NCBI GenBank assembly: GCA_016190585.1
Contig: JACPQH010000079.1
Span: 1 to 21,908 of the forward strand
Origin: Chloroflexota bacterium
Lineage (GTDB): Bacteria; Chloroflexota; Dehalococcoidia; Dehalococcoidales; RBG-16-60-22
DNA length: 21,908 bases
Direction of reading: 5' to 3'
The translations under genes were made by a program, and so were the position numbers. Positions 1 to 7,944 of this stretch are shown here, in pieces (position 1 is the stretch's first letter; every line of letters starts with the position of its first letter). The notes beneath the pieces were generated by a model. That model was not told where the DNA came from. It did no database searches and saw nothing but the letters and a program-made list of their open reading frames with translations.

Positions 1-72
1 GGCAGCGTAGCTCAGTGGTAGAGCAGGGGACTCATAAGCCCTTGGTCACTGGTTCAAGTCCAGTCGCTGCCA
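1..72 (+). tRNA. tRNA-Met (CAT anticodon), elongator type
   Basis: A full cloverleaf can be drawn. The acceptor stem GGCAGCG (1-7) pairs with CGCTGCC (65-71), and the discriminator is A72. The D stem is GCTC/GAGC. The anticodon loop CTCATAA (31-37) carries CAT at 33-35. The T stem ACTGG/CCAGT encloses TTCAAGT. The anticodon stem has an A30/G38 mismatch next to the loop. CCA is not encoded, because GTA follows position 72. A Watson-Crick first pair G1-C71 argues against initiator tRNA. A CAT anticodon could also be tRNA-Ile2 (lysidine-modified), but the acceptor and D-arm look like elongator tRNA-Met. Confidence 0.93.
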
Positions 73-233
73 GTACTTGTGTCCGGGACTCATCTCTTGC
101 CGGGAGAGGTAGAATCGCCGGCGAAACCCGCCAGAGCCGCCGGTTGCGCCCGCTGCCCGGCGATGGGGCCAAAGTACAGGAACAACCCGCGCCCGCTGCG
201 GACGCGGCTCTCGCGTAGATACCGGGGAGGGAC

Positions 234-687
234 ATGGTTCTCCACGAGGAATCCGCGGAATACGCCTCCTGGCTGAGGTTGCTCTTCCTGATTCCCGCCG
301 GGCTGATTATCGCGGCTTTTTACCTTGCCGGACGCCGGGAATACGAGGGCTTTTTCACCTTGATGGGCGAGGCAGCATTTTTTACGCTGGTGTTCTCGCT
401 ACGCCATCATGCCGAGAAAATACCTGTTATACCAGGACAGGCTCAGGATCGTGCTGGGCAGGCCGTTCGGGATAGACATTCCTTATACCTCCATCAAAGA
501 GGTAAAACGTGCCTCGGGCGCCAGGGCCTATATCTACGCGGGAATCCGTTTCGCTACCTCCTCCCGGTACGTGGTGGAGATCCTCCGTAAAAAGGGATTC
601 AACTATGTCATCTCGCCGCAGAACGGCGACTATTTTATCGAGCAGCTTAACCGGGTCATGAAGAGCGAGGCAGGCAGGTGGCAATAA
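234..687 (+). pseudogene. frameshifted small membrane protein with C-terminal PH-like domain
   Basis: Two overlapping reading frames appear to be one gene. The frame from ATG 234 gives two hydrophobic helices (about residues 12-31 and 41-56, ending near FFTLVFS). Its coding character is then lost, although it stays open to 590. The frame containing ATG 409, open from 364, continues with YAIMPRKYLLY and a compact alpha/beta domain ending at 687. The joined product of about 150 aa has the layout of small bacterial membrane proteins: two TM helices followed by a bacterial PH-like domain. A one-base indel near 395-402 would restore it. ATG 409 lacks a Shine-Dalgarno sequence, whereas ATG 234 has GGGGAGGG just upstream at a tight spacing. 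It could be a real pseudogene, a sequencing or assembly error, or two separate products (234-590 and 409-687). The function is unknown. Confidence 0.6.
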
Positions 688-1088
688 GGATAATCTCTCC
701 GAAGCCCTGGTCGCGGCTGCTTACCTGGCTGGCGCTGCCCTGCAGCCTGTGGCGGCTGGTCAGAGAACCGGGAGTGCCGGCCGGCGTCAAGGTCAAGGCG
801 GCGCTGTTCCTCATCATCCCCGCCCTGTACGTGCTCAACCCCTTCGACCTGATACCGGAGATAACGCCGCTCGGCTGGCTGGACGACCTGCTGGTACTGC
901 CGCTGGCGGCGTGGCTGGCGCGGAAGCTGGTGCCGGAAGTGGATGTCGCCCGGCTGGCAAGCCGGTCAGCGTCCCGCGTCAGGCGGGCCGTCCTGGCAGC
1001 TCTGCTGGCGGCGGGCGGGATGGCGCTGCTGTTTATCGCGCTGATAACGGTGTTAATCTATGCGGCGGTAAGGGCGCTGGCATCCTAG
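678..1088 (+). CDS. DUF1232 / YkvA-family membrane protein
   Basis: A 136-aa protein with a GTG start that overlaps the end of the preceding frame by 10 nt, which suggests translational coupling. Residues 41-80 hold the DUF1232 signature: a hydrophobic helix, then NPFDLIPEITPLGWLDDLLVLPLA, matching the family pattern P-x-D-L-I-P...G-x-x-D-D. A second strong hydrophobic helix lies near the C-terminus (about residues 105-132). The family is widespread, membrane-associated and of unknown biochemical function. No other start codon gives a better length. The family call is firm; the role is not known. Confidence 0.85.
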   Translation: MAIRIISPKPWSRLLTWLALPCSLWRLVREPGVPAGVKVKAALFLIIPALYVLNPFDLIPEITPLGWLDDLLVLPLAAWLARKLVPEVDVARLASRSASRVRRAVLAALLAAGGMALLFIALITVLIYAAVRALAS

Positions 1089-1110
1089 TATCAAAAAGAG
1101 ACGTTGTTAT

Positions 1111-1190
1111 GTCATGCCGAGGAAGTGTAGCGACGAGGAACCCATCCCCTACCGGATAGGCACGGATTCCTCACTGCGTTTCGGAATGAC
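1111..1190. repeat. 80-bp imperfect palindromic intergenic repeat
   Basis: The ends are inverted copies: GTCATGCCGA at 1111-1120 and TCGGAATGAC at 1181-1190 (9 of 10 pairs). Inside are GAGGAACCC (1135-1143) against GGATTCCTC (1164-1172) and a central CCTA-ccgga-TAGG hairpin. This is the layout of the short palindromic GTCATTCCGA...GAGGAATC class of dispersed repeats known from many bacterial genomes. It lies in a gap between two plus-strand genes and encodes nothing. Confidence 0.7.
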
Positions 1191-1259
1191 GGTAACGAAG
1201 TGTTCGATGCTCCACACCAGAACCAGTCGCCGGTCCAGATACCGGTCCGGAGGAGAGGC

Positions 1260-1598
1260 ATGGATAACAACCAGACAGCCAAACCGGTAATCGCGGGCGT
1301 GTTGCTCCTTATCTCGGCGGGCTTCAAGCTGCTCGGCTTCTTCGCCCTGCTGGCCGCCAGCATCTTCGTGGCCGTGCCCGATATGTTCCCCAGGTTAGGC
1401 TTCCTCGTGGTGCTGCTGGTGTCATTGCCGGTGGTGTTCGTCATCGCCATGACCGTCGCCGGCGGCATCGCCTCGCTCCAGAGGCGGCGCTGGACGCTGG
1501 CGCTGACCGGCGCCATTATCGCCATCCTGCCTTTCTCTTTCCTGGGCGTGGCGGCGACCATCCTTATCGCCCTGTCCCGGGAGGAGTTCGAGCGATAA
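1260..1598 (+). CDS. hypothetical integral membrane protein, 112 aa
   Basis: The start is ATG 1260, because CCGGAGGAGAGGC directly upstream is a strong Shine-Dalgarno. The same frame is open back to 1200 but has no ribosome-binding site there. The product is almost entirely hydrophobic. A polar N-terminus (MDNNQTAK) precedes three or four TM helices at about residues 10-36, 44-68 and 77-105, and a short charged tail (REEFER) follows. I recognise no family. The layout resembles small four-helix membrane proteins found in many Chloroflexota and Actinobacteria. The gene sits between a palindromic repeat and the CoA-transferase gene, with 72 bp to the latter. Confidence 0.75.
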   Translation: MDNNQTAKPVIAGVLLLISAGFKLLGFFALLAASIFVAVPDMFPRLGFLVVLLVSLPVVFVIAMTVAGGIASLQRRRWTLALTGAIIAILPFSFLGVAATILIALSREEFER

Positions 1599-1670
1599 AG
1601 ACCCCGTTGCCTCCCGCCCCCTTTTCCTGTAGACTTTACCCGAATCGAGCGTTATGTTGGAGAGGGTGAA

Positions 1671-4046
1671 ATGGAAAAGCCGCTAAAAGGCGTCAGGGTG
1701 CTGGACCTGGGGGTCATCGGCGTCGGGCCGTTCTCGGCCGCCCTGCTGGGCTACCTGGGCGCCGACGTCATCCGCGCCGAGCGCCCCGAGGGCGACTACC
1801 TCCAAATCCAGGCCCCTCTTATCAACGGCATCGGTTTCGGCTACGTGCCCTGCAACTGCAACAAGCGCAACATCCTGCTTGACCTGCGCCGGCCCGAGGA
1901 CAAGGACGTCGCCATCGGCCTGGCAAAGCGGGCGGACGTCCTTATCACCAACACCCGCCTGGGCGTCATGGACCGCCTGGGACTGGGCTACGAAGCGCTG
2001 TCGAAGCTGAACCCCCGCCTCATCTACTGCTCCAGCACGGCCTACGGCCACGGCGGCCCCCTGGCTATGATGGGCACTACCGACCCCATCATGCAGGCCT
2101 ATTCCGCGTTCGCCTCGGTCAACGGCGAGCCGGGCAGCCAGGGCGAGAGCATGCGACTGCTCGGCTTCCTCGATTTCGTGGTGGCTATCGTGATATGCGA
2201 ATCGGTGCTGGTGGCGCTTCTCGACCGGGAGCGGACGGGGCGGGGCCAGAAGATCGAGACCTCGCACCTGGAGGCCTCGGTGGCCTTCCAGCACACCCGG
2301 GCGGCGGAATATTTCGCCACCGGGGTCCCTCCGGCGCCGCTGGGCAGCCGCTCCTCCCGCATCGCCCCCTCAGAGTCGTTCCGGGCGCTGGACAACAAAT
2401 ACTTCAACGTCAGCGCGCCCTCGGAAGAGGCGTGGGGCAATCTTTGCCGGGCGCTGGCGCTGGAGCGGCTCGCGGACGACCCCCGCTTCCGCACCAACCA
2501 GGACCGGCTCGGGCACCAGGCAGAGCTTTCCCGCCTCCTTCAGGAGGTCTTTATGACCCGGCCCGCCCGCTGGTGGCTCCTGCTCCTCAGGAGGTTCCGG
2601 GTGCCCTGCGGCCCGCTGAACACCTATGACGAGGTCGCCGTCGACCCGCACCTGAAAGAGACGGGCATGGTGGTAGACCTGGAGACGCCCTGGGGCCCGT
2701 TCAAGCTGTCCGGCATCCCCTGGGAGTTCCGGGACATCCGCCTGGCGCTGTCGCCGCCGCCGCGACCGGACAGCAACCGGGCCGAAGTCCTGAAAGAGCT
2801 CGACTCCGTGCCGGAAAAAACGGCCGGGGAAACGGCCGGTTTCACCCCCGGCGACCGCCCCCTGAGCGGCGTCCGGGTTATCGACCTGACCGAGGGCATC
2901 GCCGGGCCATATTGCTCCCTGCAGCTTGCCGACTGGGGCGCCGAGGTAATCAAGGTCGAACCGCCGGCCGGCGACTACTCCCGGAGGCTGGGCGCGTCGT
3001 CCGGGGGCGGGGAGAACGCCCTGTTCGCCGCCCTGAACTGCGGCAAGAAAAGCCTCCGGCTCGACCGGGAGAAAGGTAAAAAGGTTGTCGGGCAACTGGC
3101 GGCGCAGGCTGACGTCTTCCTGGTGGATGCCGGTACCGCCGCCGCCCTGGGGCTGGACTACCGCGCCCTGAAGCGGCGCAACCCGAAAATCGTCTACTGC
3201 TCGCTGTCCGACCTCGGTGAGAGCGGCCCCTACAAGGACCGGGCGGCCACCGAGCTTGAGGTCCAGGGGATGATGGCCTTCCAGTGGTTCCTGGGCCATC
3301 CGGGCGCGCCCCCGGTCCGGCTGGGCACCGATACCTGCGCCACCCTGGCCGGCATGCACGCGTTTACCGCCATCCTGGCCGCCCTGTTCCAGCGGCGCCA
3401 TACCGGGCAGGGCAACGAGGTAAAGACATCCCTGCTGAGGGCCTCGGCCAACCTGGCCTATTACCTGGCCGGTTACTGCAACCCGGACGACTGGGTGGGT
3501 ACCATGCTTACCTCGACGACCGACCCGCCCAAGGTCGGCTTCAAGACCAGGGACGTCCCCATCATGTGGGAGATGACGATGGCGGGCGAGCAGAAAATCG
3601 AAGAGATATGGCGGGAGCTCTGCCGGCGGACCGGCCTGGAAGCCCCGATGGATGATACCCCGCTCGGCCGGAAGGTCCGGGATCTCGTCGTCCGCGGTAC
3701 CGAGACCCCGGAAGCCAACGAGCTGCTGGAAACGTGCTTTACCGGGATATCCTCTGATGAGCTGGTGCGCCTGGTCGACGAACTGGGCGGCGTAGCGGCC
3801 CCCTTTAACACCTACGACCTGCTGTTCCGGCAACCGCAGGTGGTCGCCATGGACATGGTGCGCGAGGTCAAGCGTCCCGGCGCGGCCCCGCTCAAACTCC
3901 TGAGGCCCCCCGCCAGGCTCTCGGCGACCCCCTGGCCGGCCCGGACCCCGCCGCCGCCGCTGGGCCGGGACACCGAGGATATACTGAAAGCCGCCGGGTA
4001 CGCGGCGCCCGCCATTGCCCGGCTGAAGGCTGACAAGGTTATCTAG
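1671..4046 (+). CDS. tandem CaiB/BaiF (type III) CoA-transferase, two fused domains
   Basis: 791 aa, about twice the normal family length. Domain 1 (about 1-370) and domain 2 (about 396-791) each begin with the family opening: L-x-G-V-R-V-x-D-L, then GP at 19-20 and 412-413, then GADVIRAE and GAEVIKVE, where the CoA-binding Rossmann fold begins. Each contains the ERTGRGQ/RHTGQGN helix end. Family III enzymes move CoA between carboxylic acids through an aspartyl-CoA intermediate at about residue 169. Domain 1 has D168 at exactly that position (GFLDFV). Domain 2 has Ala557 at the aligned place; the nearest Asp is D554. The start is supported by GGAGAGGG eight bases upstream. The substrate cannot be read from sequence. 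Fused double CaiB-like proteins occur in several lineages, where the two halves could form an internal pseudo-dimer. A thiolase lies elsewhere in the window but not in an operon with this gene. Confidence 0.93.
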   Translation: MEKPLKGVRVLDLGVIGVGPFSAALLGYLGADVIRAERPEGDYLQIQAPLINGIGFGYVPCNCNKRNILLDLRRPEDKDVAIGLAKRADVLITNTRLGVMDRLGLGYEALSKLNPRLIYCSSTAYGHGGPLAMMGTTDPIMQAYSAFASVNGEPGSQGESMRLLGFLDFVVAIVICESVLVALLDRERTGRGQKIETSHLEASVAFQHTRAAEYFATGVPPAPLGSRSSRIAPSESFRALDNKYFNVSAPSEEAWGNLCRALALERLADDPRFRTNQDRLGHQAELSRLLQEVFMTRPARWWLLLLRRFRVPCGPLNTYDEVAVDPHLKETGMVVDLETPWGPFKLSGIPWEFRDIRLALSPPPRPDSNRAEVLKELDSVPEKTAGETAGFTPGDRPLSGVRVIDLTEGIAGPYCSLQLADWGAEVIKVEPPAGDYSRRLGASSGGGENALFAALNCGKKSLRLDREKGKKVVGQLAAQADVFLVDAGTAAALGLDYRALKRRNPKIVYCSLSDLGESGPYKDRAATELEVQGMMAFQWFLGHPGAPPVRLGTDTCATLAGMHAFTAILAALFQRRHTGQGNEVKTSLLRASANLAYYLAGYCNPDDWVGTMLTSTTDPPKVGFKTRDVPIMWEMTMAGEQKIEEIWRELCRRTGLEAPMDDTPLGRKVRDLVVRGTETPEANELLETCFTGISSDELVRLVDELGGVAAPFNTYDLLFRQPQVVAMDMVREVKRPGAAPLKLLRPPARLSATPWPARTPPPPLGRDTEDILKAAGYAAPAIARLKADKVI

Positions 4047-4090
4047 CGTGCTGAGTTATAAGACCGTTACGAATCCATTTAGCCTATTAC

Positions 4091-4156
4091 CATTCCGGGC
4101 GAAAGCCGGAATCCAGGCTAAACCCCCACCCGGATTCCGTATCAAGTACGGAATGA
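4091..4156. repeat. compound palindromic repeat between convergent genes
   Basis: Two hairpins lie back to back. ATTCCGG (4092-4098) pairs with CCGGAAT (4106-4112) around a GAAA-containing loop. ATTCCGTA (4134-4141) pairs with TACGGAAT (4147-4154) around TCAAG. In addition GGAATCC at 4108-4114 can pair with GGATTCC at 4132-4138, so the element can fold in two ways. The outer ends (CATTCCG / CGGAATGAC) match those of the 1111-1190 repeat, but the arms differ. It lies between the convergent stops at 4046 and 4196 and could end transcription from both sides. There is no clear T-run, so intrinsic terminator activity is unproven. Confidence 0.7.
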
Positions 4157-4195
4157 CAAATTATTAATAACAGATGTATAAGTTAAAACACGCAG

Positions 4196-5584
4196 CTATT
4201 TCTGGCCCAGGACACCGGAGTTTTTAGTTTCCGGGCTTTCCGGCAGCCGGAAGACCGCCGGCACCGCCAGGAGCAGCAGGGCGGCCAGCGAGATGAAGGT
4301 TATGCCGAAGGCGAGCGCGATGTCGCCCAGGCTCTCCATCAGCAGGGTGGCCACGGTGATGCACAGCGCGCCGCCCATCTGGCGGAACATGCCCCGCAGG
4401 CTGGTTATGGTGGCGACCTTGTCCGGCATCAGCTCGATACAGGCGTTGTTGGCCGCGGGCGCGGATATGCCGACACCGATGCCGGAAAGGGCGATGACAA
4501 CCACCAGCCAGGTGAGGGGGCTCATCGCCAGGCCGGGTGTGCCGCCCCGGTAGCCCGCCGCGAGCAGCACCAGGCTGAGGATGATGATAGCCGTGCCCAC
4601 CAGTATCGGCCGGCGGTACCCCCACCGCGTCAGGTACAGGCTGATTACCAGGGAGGCCGCCATCATCCCCACCGACCGCGGCGTCAGGATGAGACCGCTT
4701 TCCAGTTCGGAGGCGCCGTACACCGTCATGGCGAACAAGGGCATCAGGGAGAAGACCCCGAAGGCGCAAGCCCCGTAGATGATGTTGTAGAGGTTCGCGC
4801 TCAGGAACGGCCGCCGCCACAGGATCTCGATGCTGATGATCGCCTCGCGCCGGCCCCTCTCACGGCGTACGAACGCGAACCCCAGGACGACGCTCAGGAC
4901 GAGGAGCAAGCCGATCAATACCCAGGAGCCGCCGGACCTGATGTTGCCGAGCTGGGTCAGGGAAAGCATGAAGGCGGAGATGAAGCCTACCAGCATGCCG
5001 GCGCCGAGGAAATCGATGCCCGCGCCGCTCTTCGCGGTGCTGCCTCGCAGCAGCCAGCTTGAGCAGAAGACCGCCAGCGCACCCAGGGGCACGTTGAACC
5101 AGAACACAGACTCCCAGCCGAAGGAGCTGACCAGCCAGCCCCCCAGGTTCGGCCCTATTATCGCACCGGCGGGGAAGACGCTGGTAAAGAGCCCGATGGC
5201 CCGCTGCCTCGCCTCGGGGAACTCTTCACTGACGATGCCGGCCGCCGTCGGCAAAAAACCACCGCCGCCCGCCGCCTGGATGACACGGGAAAATATCAGG
5301 AAGCCGATGCTGGAGGAGACGGCGCACATGACCGAGCCCAGCGTGAAGAGCAGGGCGCTGAGCATGAAGGTCGGTTTGCGCCCGATGACGTCGCTCAGCT
5401 TCGCCGCCAGGGGCATGGCGCTGATCGTGGTAAGCTGGTAGACGCTGAGCACCCAGCCCGCCACCACCAGGGAGGTGTCGAGCCGGGAAGTGATAACGGG
5501 AAAGGCCACCGAGACACTGGTCGCATTGATGGAAGAAAGCAGCAGCACCATGCTGACCAGGCCAAAAACAAAGTACCTGCGCAT
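4196..5584 (-). CDS. MFS drug/solute exporter, DHA2 (EmrB/QacA-like), 14 TM
   Basis: About 462 aa with 14 hydrophobic stretches, as expected for the DHA2 proton-driven drug:H+ antiporters. Motif A is visible in the loop after TM2 (KLSDVIGRKP). The antiporter motif C in TM5 reads PAGAIIGPNLGG. The tail after TM14 is short and polar. Substrates of this family are usually lipophilic cations or antibiotics, but the substrate here is unknown. An upstream TTG at 5587 is in frame, but ATG 5584 is the more likely start. No Shine-Dalgarno is present and an extended -10 box lies just upstream, so the mRNA may be leaderless. No EmrA-like adaptor or TetR/MarR regulator is adjacent. The gene is convergent with the CoA-transferase. 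Confidence 0.9.
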   Translation of the reverse strand: MRRYFVFGLVSMVLLLSSINATSVSVAFPVITSRLDTSLVVAGWVLSVYQLTTISAMPLAAKLSDVIGRKPTFMLSALLFTLGSVMCAVSSSIGFLIFSRVIQAAGGGGFLPTAAGIVSEEFPEARQRAIGLFTSVFPAGAIIGPNLGGWLVSSFGWESVFWFNVPLGALAVFCSSWLLRGSTAKSGAGIDFLGAGMLVGFISAFMLSLTQLGNIRSGGSWVLIGLLLVLSVVLGFAFVRRERGRREAIISIEILWRRPFLSANLYNIIYGACAFGVFSLMPLFAMTVYGASELESGLILTPRSVGMMAASLVISLYLTRWGYRRPILVGTAIIILSLVLLAAGYRGGTPGLAMSPLTWLVVVIALSGIGVGISAPAANNACIELMPDKVATITSLRGMFRQMGGALCITVATLLMESLGDIALAFGITFISLAALLLLAVPAVFRLPESPETKNSGVLGQK

Positions 5585-5596
5585 CAAACAAGTTTA

Positions 5597-5605
5597 ATTA
5601 TAACA
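5597..5605 (-). promoter_or_regulatory. extended -10 promoter for the MFS gene
   Basis: On the minus strand the sequence reads TGTTATAAT, a perfect extended -10 (TGn plus TATAAT). No good -35 is found 16-18 bp further upstream, which an extended -10 makes unnecessary. Transcription would begin about 7 bp after TATAAT, near 5590-5587, only a few bases from ATG 5584. Confidence 0.5.
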
Positions 5606-5705
5606 TGCGGCGGAGCGCGAGCGGCGCTTTTTCCAGTACCAGGTATCCAGCCGCTCAAATTTTTCCCGCCCCTTGCAGGCGAGAGCCGGGGTCAGGGGGG
5701 ACCCG

Positions 5706-7067
5706 TTACGCGTACCGAAGGATGAGCAGCAGCCAGACCAGCCCGATGACCAGGATCATCCCCGGCAGCGCGAACTTGAGGAACTTCCCCCAGCCGATGG
5801 GGTATCCTTCGCGCTCGGCAATGGATATCCCGACCACGTTGGCCGAGGCGCCGATCGGCGTCGCGTTGCCGCCGATATCAGTGCCCAGGGCCAGCGTCCA
5901 GGCCAGCGTCGCCAGGTTGAATCCCGCCGTGGCCGAGAGGTGGCTGATAACCGGCACCATGGTGGCCGCCAGCGGTATATTGTCAACAATCCCGGAGGCG
6001 AAGGCGGAGAACCAGAGGATTATGGTAATGACGACGATAAGATTACCCTGTGACAGGGCGCCGATGTAGCCGGCGATCAGCCTCAGGACGCCGGTTTCCT
6101 CCAGCGCGCCGACCGTAACGAAAAGCCCGATAAAAAAGAGCAGGGTGCGCCAGTCGAGCCGCGTGACGATGTGCCGCGTAGTCTTCAGGCTCGACAGCAA
6201 GGTCAGCGCCGCGGCAATCACCCCGATGCTGGCGACGGACAGCCCTGTCTGGGCGTGGGTGATAAGCAGCACAATAACGGATACGAAGATGGCACTCTTC
6301 AGCTTGAATCCCAGGGGGTCGGTGATGGCGGTCTGGGGGGCGGGGCACCGGCCCATGAGGTCCTTCGGGTCCTCCGTCTGGGAGGCCCGCAGGGTCTTGC
6401 CGAAGACCAGGTAAAAGAACGTCACCGACAGCGCCATGCTCGCCCAGGCGATAAGCCCGGTGTTCACCGCGAAATCCATGAAGGTGTAGCCGAAGGCGGT
6501 GCCGATGATGATATTAGGCGGGTCGCCGGACATGGTGGCGGCGCCGCCGGTATTGGCCGCGAAGATCTGGGCGATGATTATCGGCACCGGGTTGAACTTG
6601 AGCATGTGGGCCAGCTCGATGGTGACGGTAGCCAGAAAGAGCAACACGGTGATGCTGTCGATGAACATGGCCAGGAACCCGGACAGTATCATGAAGAGTA
6701 TCAGTATGGGGATCACGCGGCACCGGGCGAGCCGGGCCACGTACAGGCAGAGCCACCGGAAGAAACCCACATCCGCCAGCCCCTCGACCATGACCATCAT
6801 ACCGGCGATGAAGATGATGGTCTGCCAGTTTACTCCCTGCGATTCGAAAGGTTCGTGGCCGGGGAACCAGAACCGCGCCTGTGTAATCTGCTCCAGGCTG
6901 ACGACCGAAGCCACGGTCTCGGGGCTGCGCATGACACCCAGGAAAACGACCAGTATCACCAGGACCGCGCCGGCCAGGGCGGGGATGAAGCGGTGAATCT
7001 TCCCGTGGATGATGGCGCCGAACATCAGGGCGAAAATAATGATACTTAATATCTGGCTTAAGTCCAT
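5706..7067 (-). CDS. ArsB/NhaD-family (ion transporter superfamily) carrier
   Basis: 453 aa and about 11-12 hydrophobic segments, the usual size of the ArsB/NhaD branch of the ion-transporter superfamily. The two inverted halves each contain the family re-entrant signature: TGGAATMSGDPPNIIIG in the N-terminal half and GTDIGGNATPIGASANVVG near the C-terminus. Family members carry Na+ out against H+ (NhaD), arsenite (ArsB) or di/tricarboxylates, so the ion here is not settled. No arsR or arsC gene is near, which weakens an arsenic role. The start ATG 7067 is preceded by GAAAGGAAAG. The next gene upstream on the same strand encodes a CBS-ACT protein that might sense a ligand, but each has its own promoter-like sequence. 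Confidence 0.88.
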   Translation of the reverse strand: MDLSQILSIIIFALMFGAIIHGKIHRFIPALAGAVLVILVVFLGVMRSPETVASVVSLEQITQARFWFPGHEPFESQGVNWQTIIFIAGMMVMVEGLADVGFFRWLCLYVARLARCRVIPILILFMILSGFLAMFIDSITVLLFLATVTIELAHMLKFNPVPIIIAQIFAANTGGAATMSGDPPNIIIGTAFGYTFMDFAVNTGLIAWASMALSVTFFYLVFGKTLRASQTEDPKDLMGRCPAPQTAITDPLGFKLKSAIFVSVIVLLITHAQTGLSVASIGVIAAALTLLSSLKTTRHIVTRLDWRTLLFFIGLFVTVGALEETGVLRLIAGYIGALSQGNLIVVITIILWFSAFASGIVDNIPLAATMVPVISHLSATAGFNLATLAWTLALGTDIGGNATPIGASANVVGISIAEREGYPIGWGKFLKFALPGMILVIGLVWLLLILRYA

Positions 7068-7128
7068 CTTTCCTTTCGGTTACCCTGGGAGCTCCCGGCA
7101 GGAAGCAGGCGGGACAAACGTTGCTAAT

Positions 7129-7157
7129 GTTATATACGATTTCGCCGGAAGATGCAA
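7129..7157 (-). promoter_or_regulatory. candidate promoter of the ArsB/NhaD-family gene
   Basis: The minus strand reads TTGCAT (7157-7152), 17 bp, TATAAC (7134-7129). It would give a leader of about 55 nt that contains a perfect 10-bp palindrome, GGGAGCTCCC (7087-7096), shortly before the start codon. The -35 match is weak. Confidence 0.35.
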
Positions 7158-7191
7158 CCCGGCGGACGGCGCCGGTAGGACGTCCCGGCCT

Positions 7192-7872
7192 TTATTTCTT
7201 CCCGGCGCCGGCGGTTTTCTTGGCGGGCGGCAGCCGGTGCGGCCTCACCGCGACCTCGAACCCGGAACTCCTGAGCTCGGCGATGACCGGGGCGGCGTCC
7301 GGGGTATCAAGGTGCAGGATGAGGTCTTTCATCTCGCTGGTGTATGTCCGGGCCGTCCAGATGACCCGCGTCGCCACGTTCAGTTTATTGACGATTGACA
7401 GCACCTTTTCCGCTGACCGGCCGTCCCCGGCGCCCATCACCATGATGCGCGTGCCCGGTTCGCCGATCCCCATCATCTGGTTGATGATGGCGTAGAAGAA
7501 GTCATTGGTGGTAACCACGCCGACGACCTTGCCTTTGTCCGTGACCAGCAGGCTGCCTACTTTCTTTTGCTGGGCGAGAGCGACCCCCTGCTCCACCGTG
7601 GCATCCGGCGACAGGGTAACCACGTCGCGGCGCATGACGTCCCGCAGCCTGGTGTGGGCCACGATGTACTGGATCTGCCACATCAGTGGGGCGGAGGTCT
7701 TGGGCGCGACCCGCTCCAGCCGCTCCTGCGTGACGATCCCCGCCAGCTTGCCGCTGTCGACGACCGGCAGCCGGCGGAAGTTGTGCTCTTTCATTACCTT
7801 CAGGGCGTCCGAGACCAGGGTGTTACCCGGCATGGTGATGACATCTTTCGTCATGATATCTTCGATAAGCAT
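7192..7872 (-). CDS. CBS-CBS-ACT domain protein (AcuB-like)
   Basis: 226 aa. CBS motif 1 covers about residues 1-55 (IEDIMTKDVITM...FRRLPVVDSGKLAGIVT). CBS motif 2 covers about 76-130 (LRDVMRRDVVTL...VGSLLVTDKGKVVGVVTTND). An ACT-like region covers about 141-212, and a Lys/Ala-rich tail follows. CBS pairs bind adenine nucleotides such as AMP, ATP or S-adenosylmethionine, and ACT domains usually bind amino acids. The combination is typical of small cytoplasmic ligand sensors. The frame is open to 7932, but ATG 7872 has a good ribosome-binding site (GGGAAAG). A promoter (7898-7925) also lies inside the longer reading, which makes the longer start unlikely. It lies between the ion carrier and the SbcD-like gene. 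The target is unknown. Confidence 0.88.
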   Translation of the reverse strand: MLIEDIMTKDVITMPGNTLVSDALKVMKEHNFRRLPVVDSGKLAGIVTQERLERVAPKTSAPLMWQIQYIVAHTRLRDVMRRDVVTLSPDATVEQGVALAQQKKVGSLLVTDKGKVVGVVTTNDFFYAIINQMMGIGEPGTRIMVMGAGDGRSAEKVLSIVNKLNVATRVIWTARTYTSEMKDLILHLDTPDAAPVIAELRSSGFEVAVRPHRLPPAKKTAGAGKK

Positions 7873-7897
7873 CTGAACTTTCCCTTTCGATACGAGG

Positions 7898-7925
7898 ATT
7901 ATGGTATAAACCAGAGACTTGTCAG
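7898..7925 (-). promoter_or_regulatory. promoter of the CBS-ACT gene
   Basis: The minus strand reads CTGACA (7925-7920), 16 bp, CATAAT (7903-7898), each 5 of 6 against the sigma-70 consensus. The predicted transcript starts near 7891, with the ribosome-binding site GGGAAAG inside a leader of about 20 nt. Confidence 0.5.
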
Positions 7926-7944
7926 GGGGCAACCCCGCCGGCGC

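Noticed and set aside
1..72. tRNA as an integration site of a mobile island
   Set aside because: No integrase, no repeated tRNA end and no change in composition follow the gene.
15..276. Small ORFs over and after the tRNA
   Set aside because: One begins inside the tRNA gene, and none has a domain or a ribosome-binding site. The stretch 73-233 shows no gene.
1200..1259. Extended N-terminus of the 112-aa membrane protein
   Set aside because: A strong Shine-Dalgarno directly precedes ATG 1260 and none precedes 1200.
2370..3833. 487-aa open frame on the minus strand opposite the CoA-transferase
   Set aside because: It is a shadow frame kept open by GC-rich codons. The plus-strand frame has clear family motifs, and the antisense product resembles nothing known.
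7873..7932. Extended N-terminus of the CBS-ACT protein
   Set aside because: The added 20 residues lie over a good promoter and lack a ribosome-binding site, while ATG 7872 has one.
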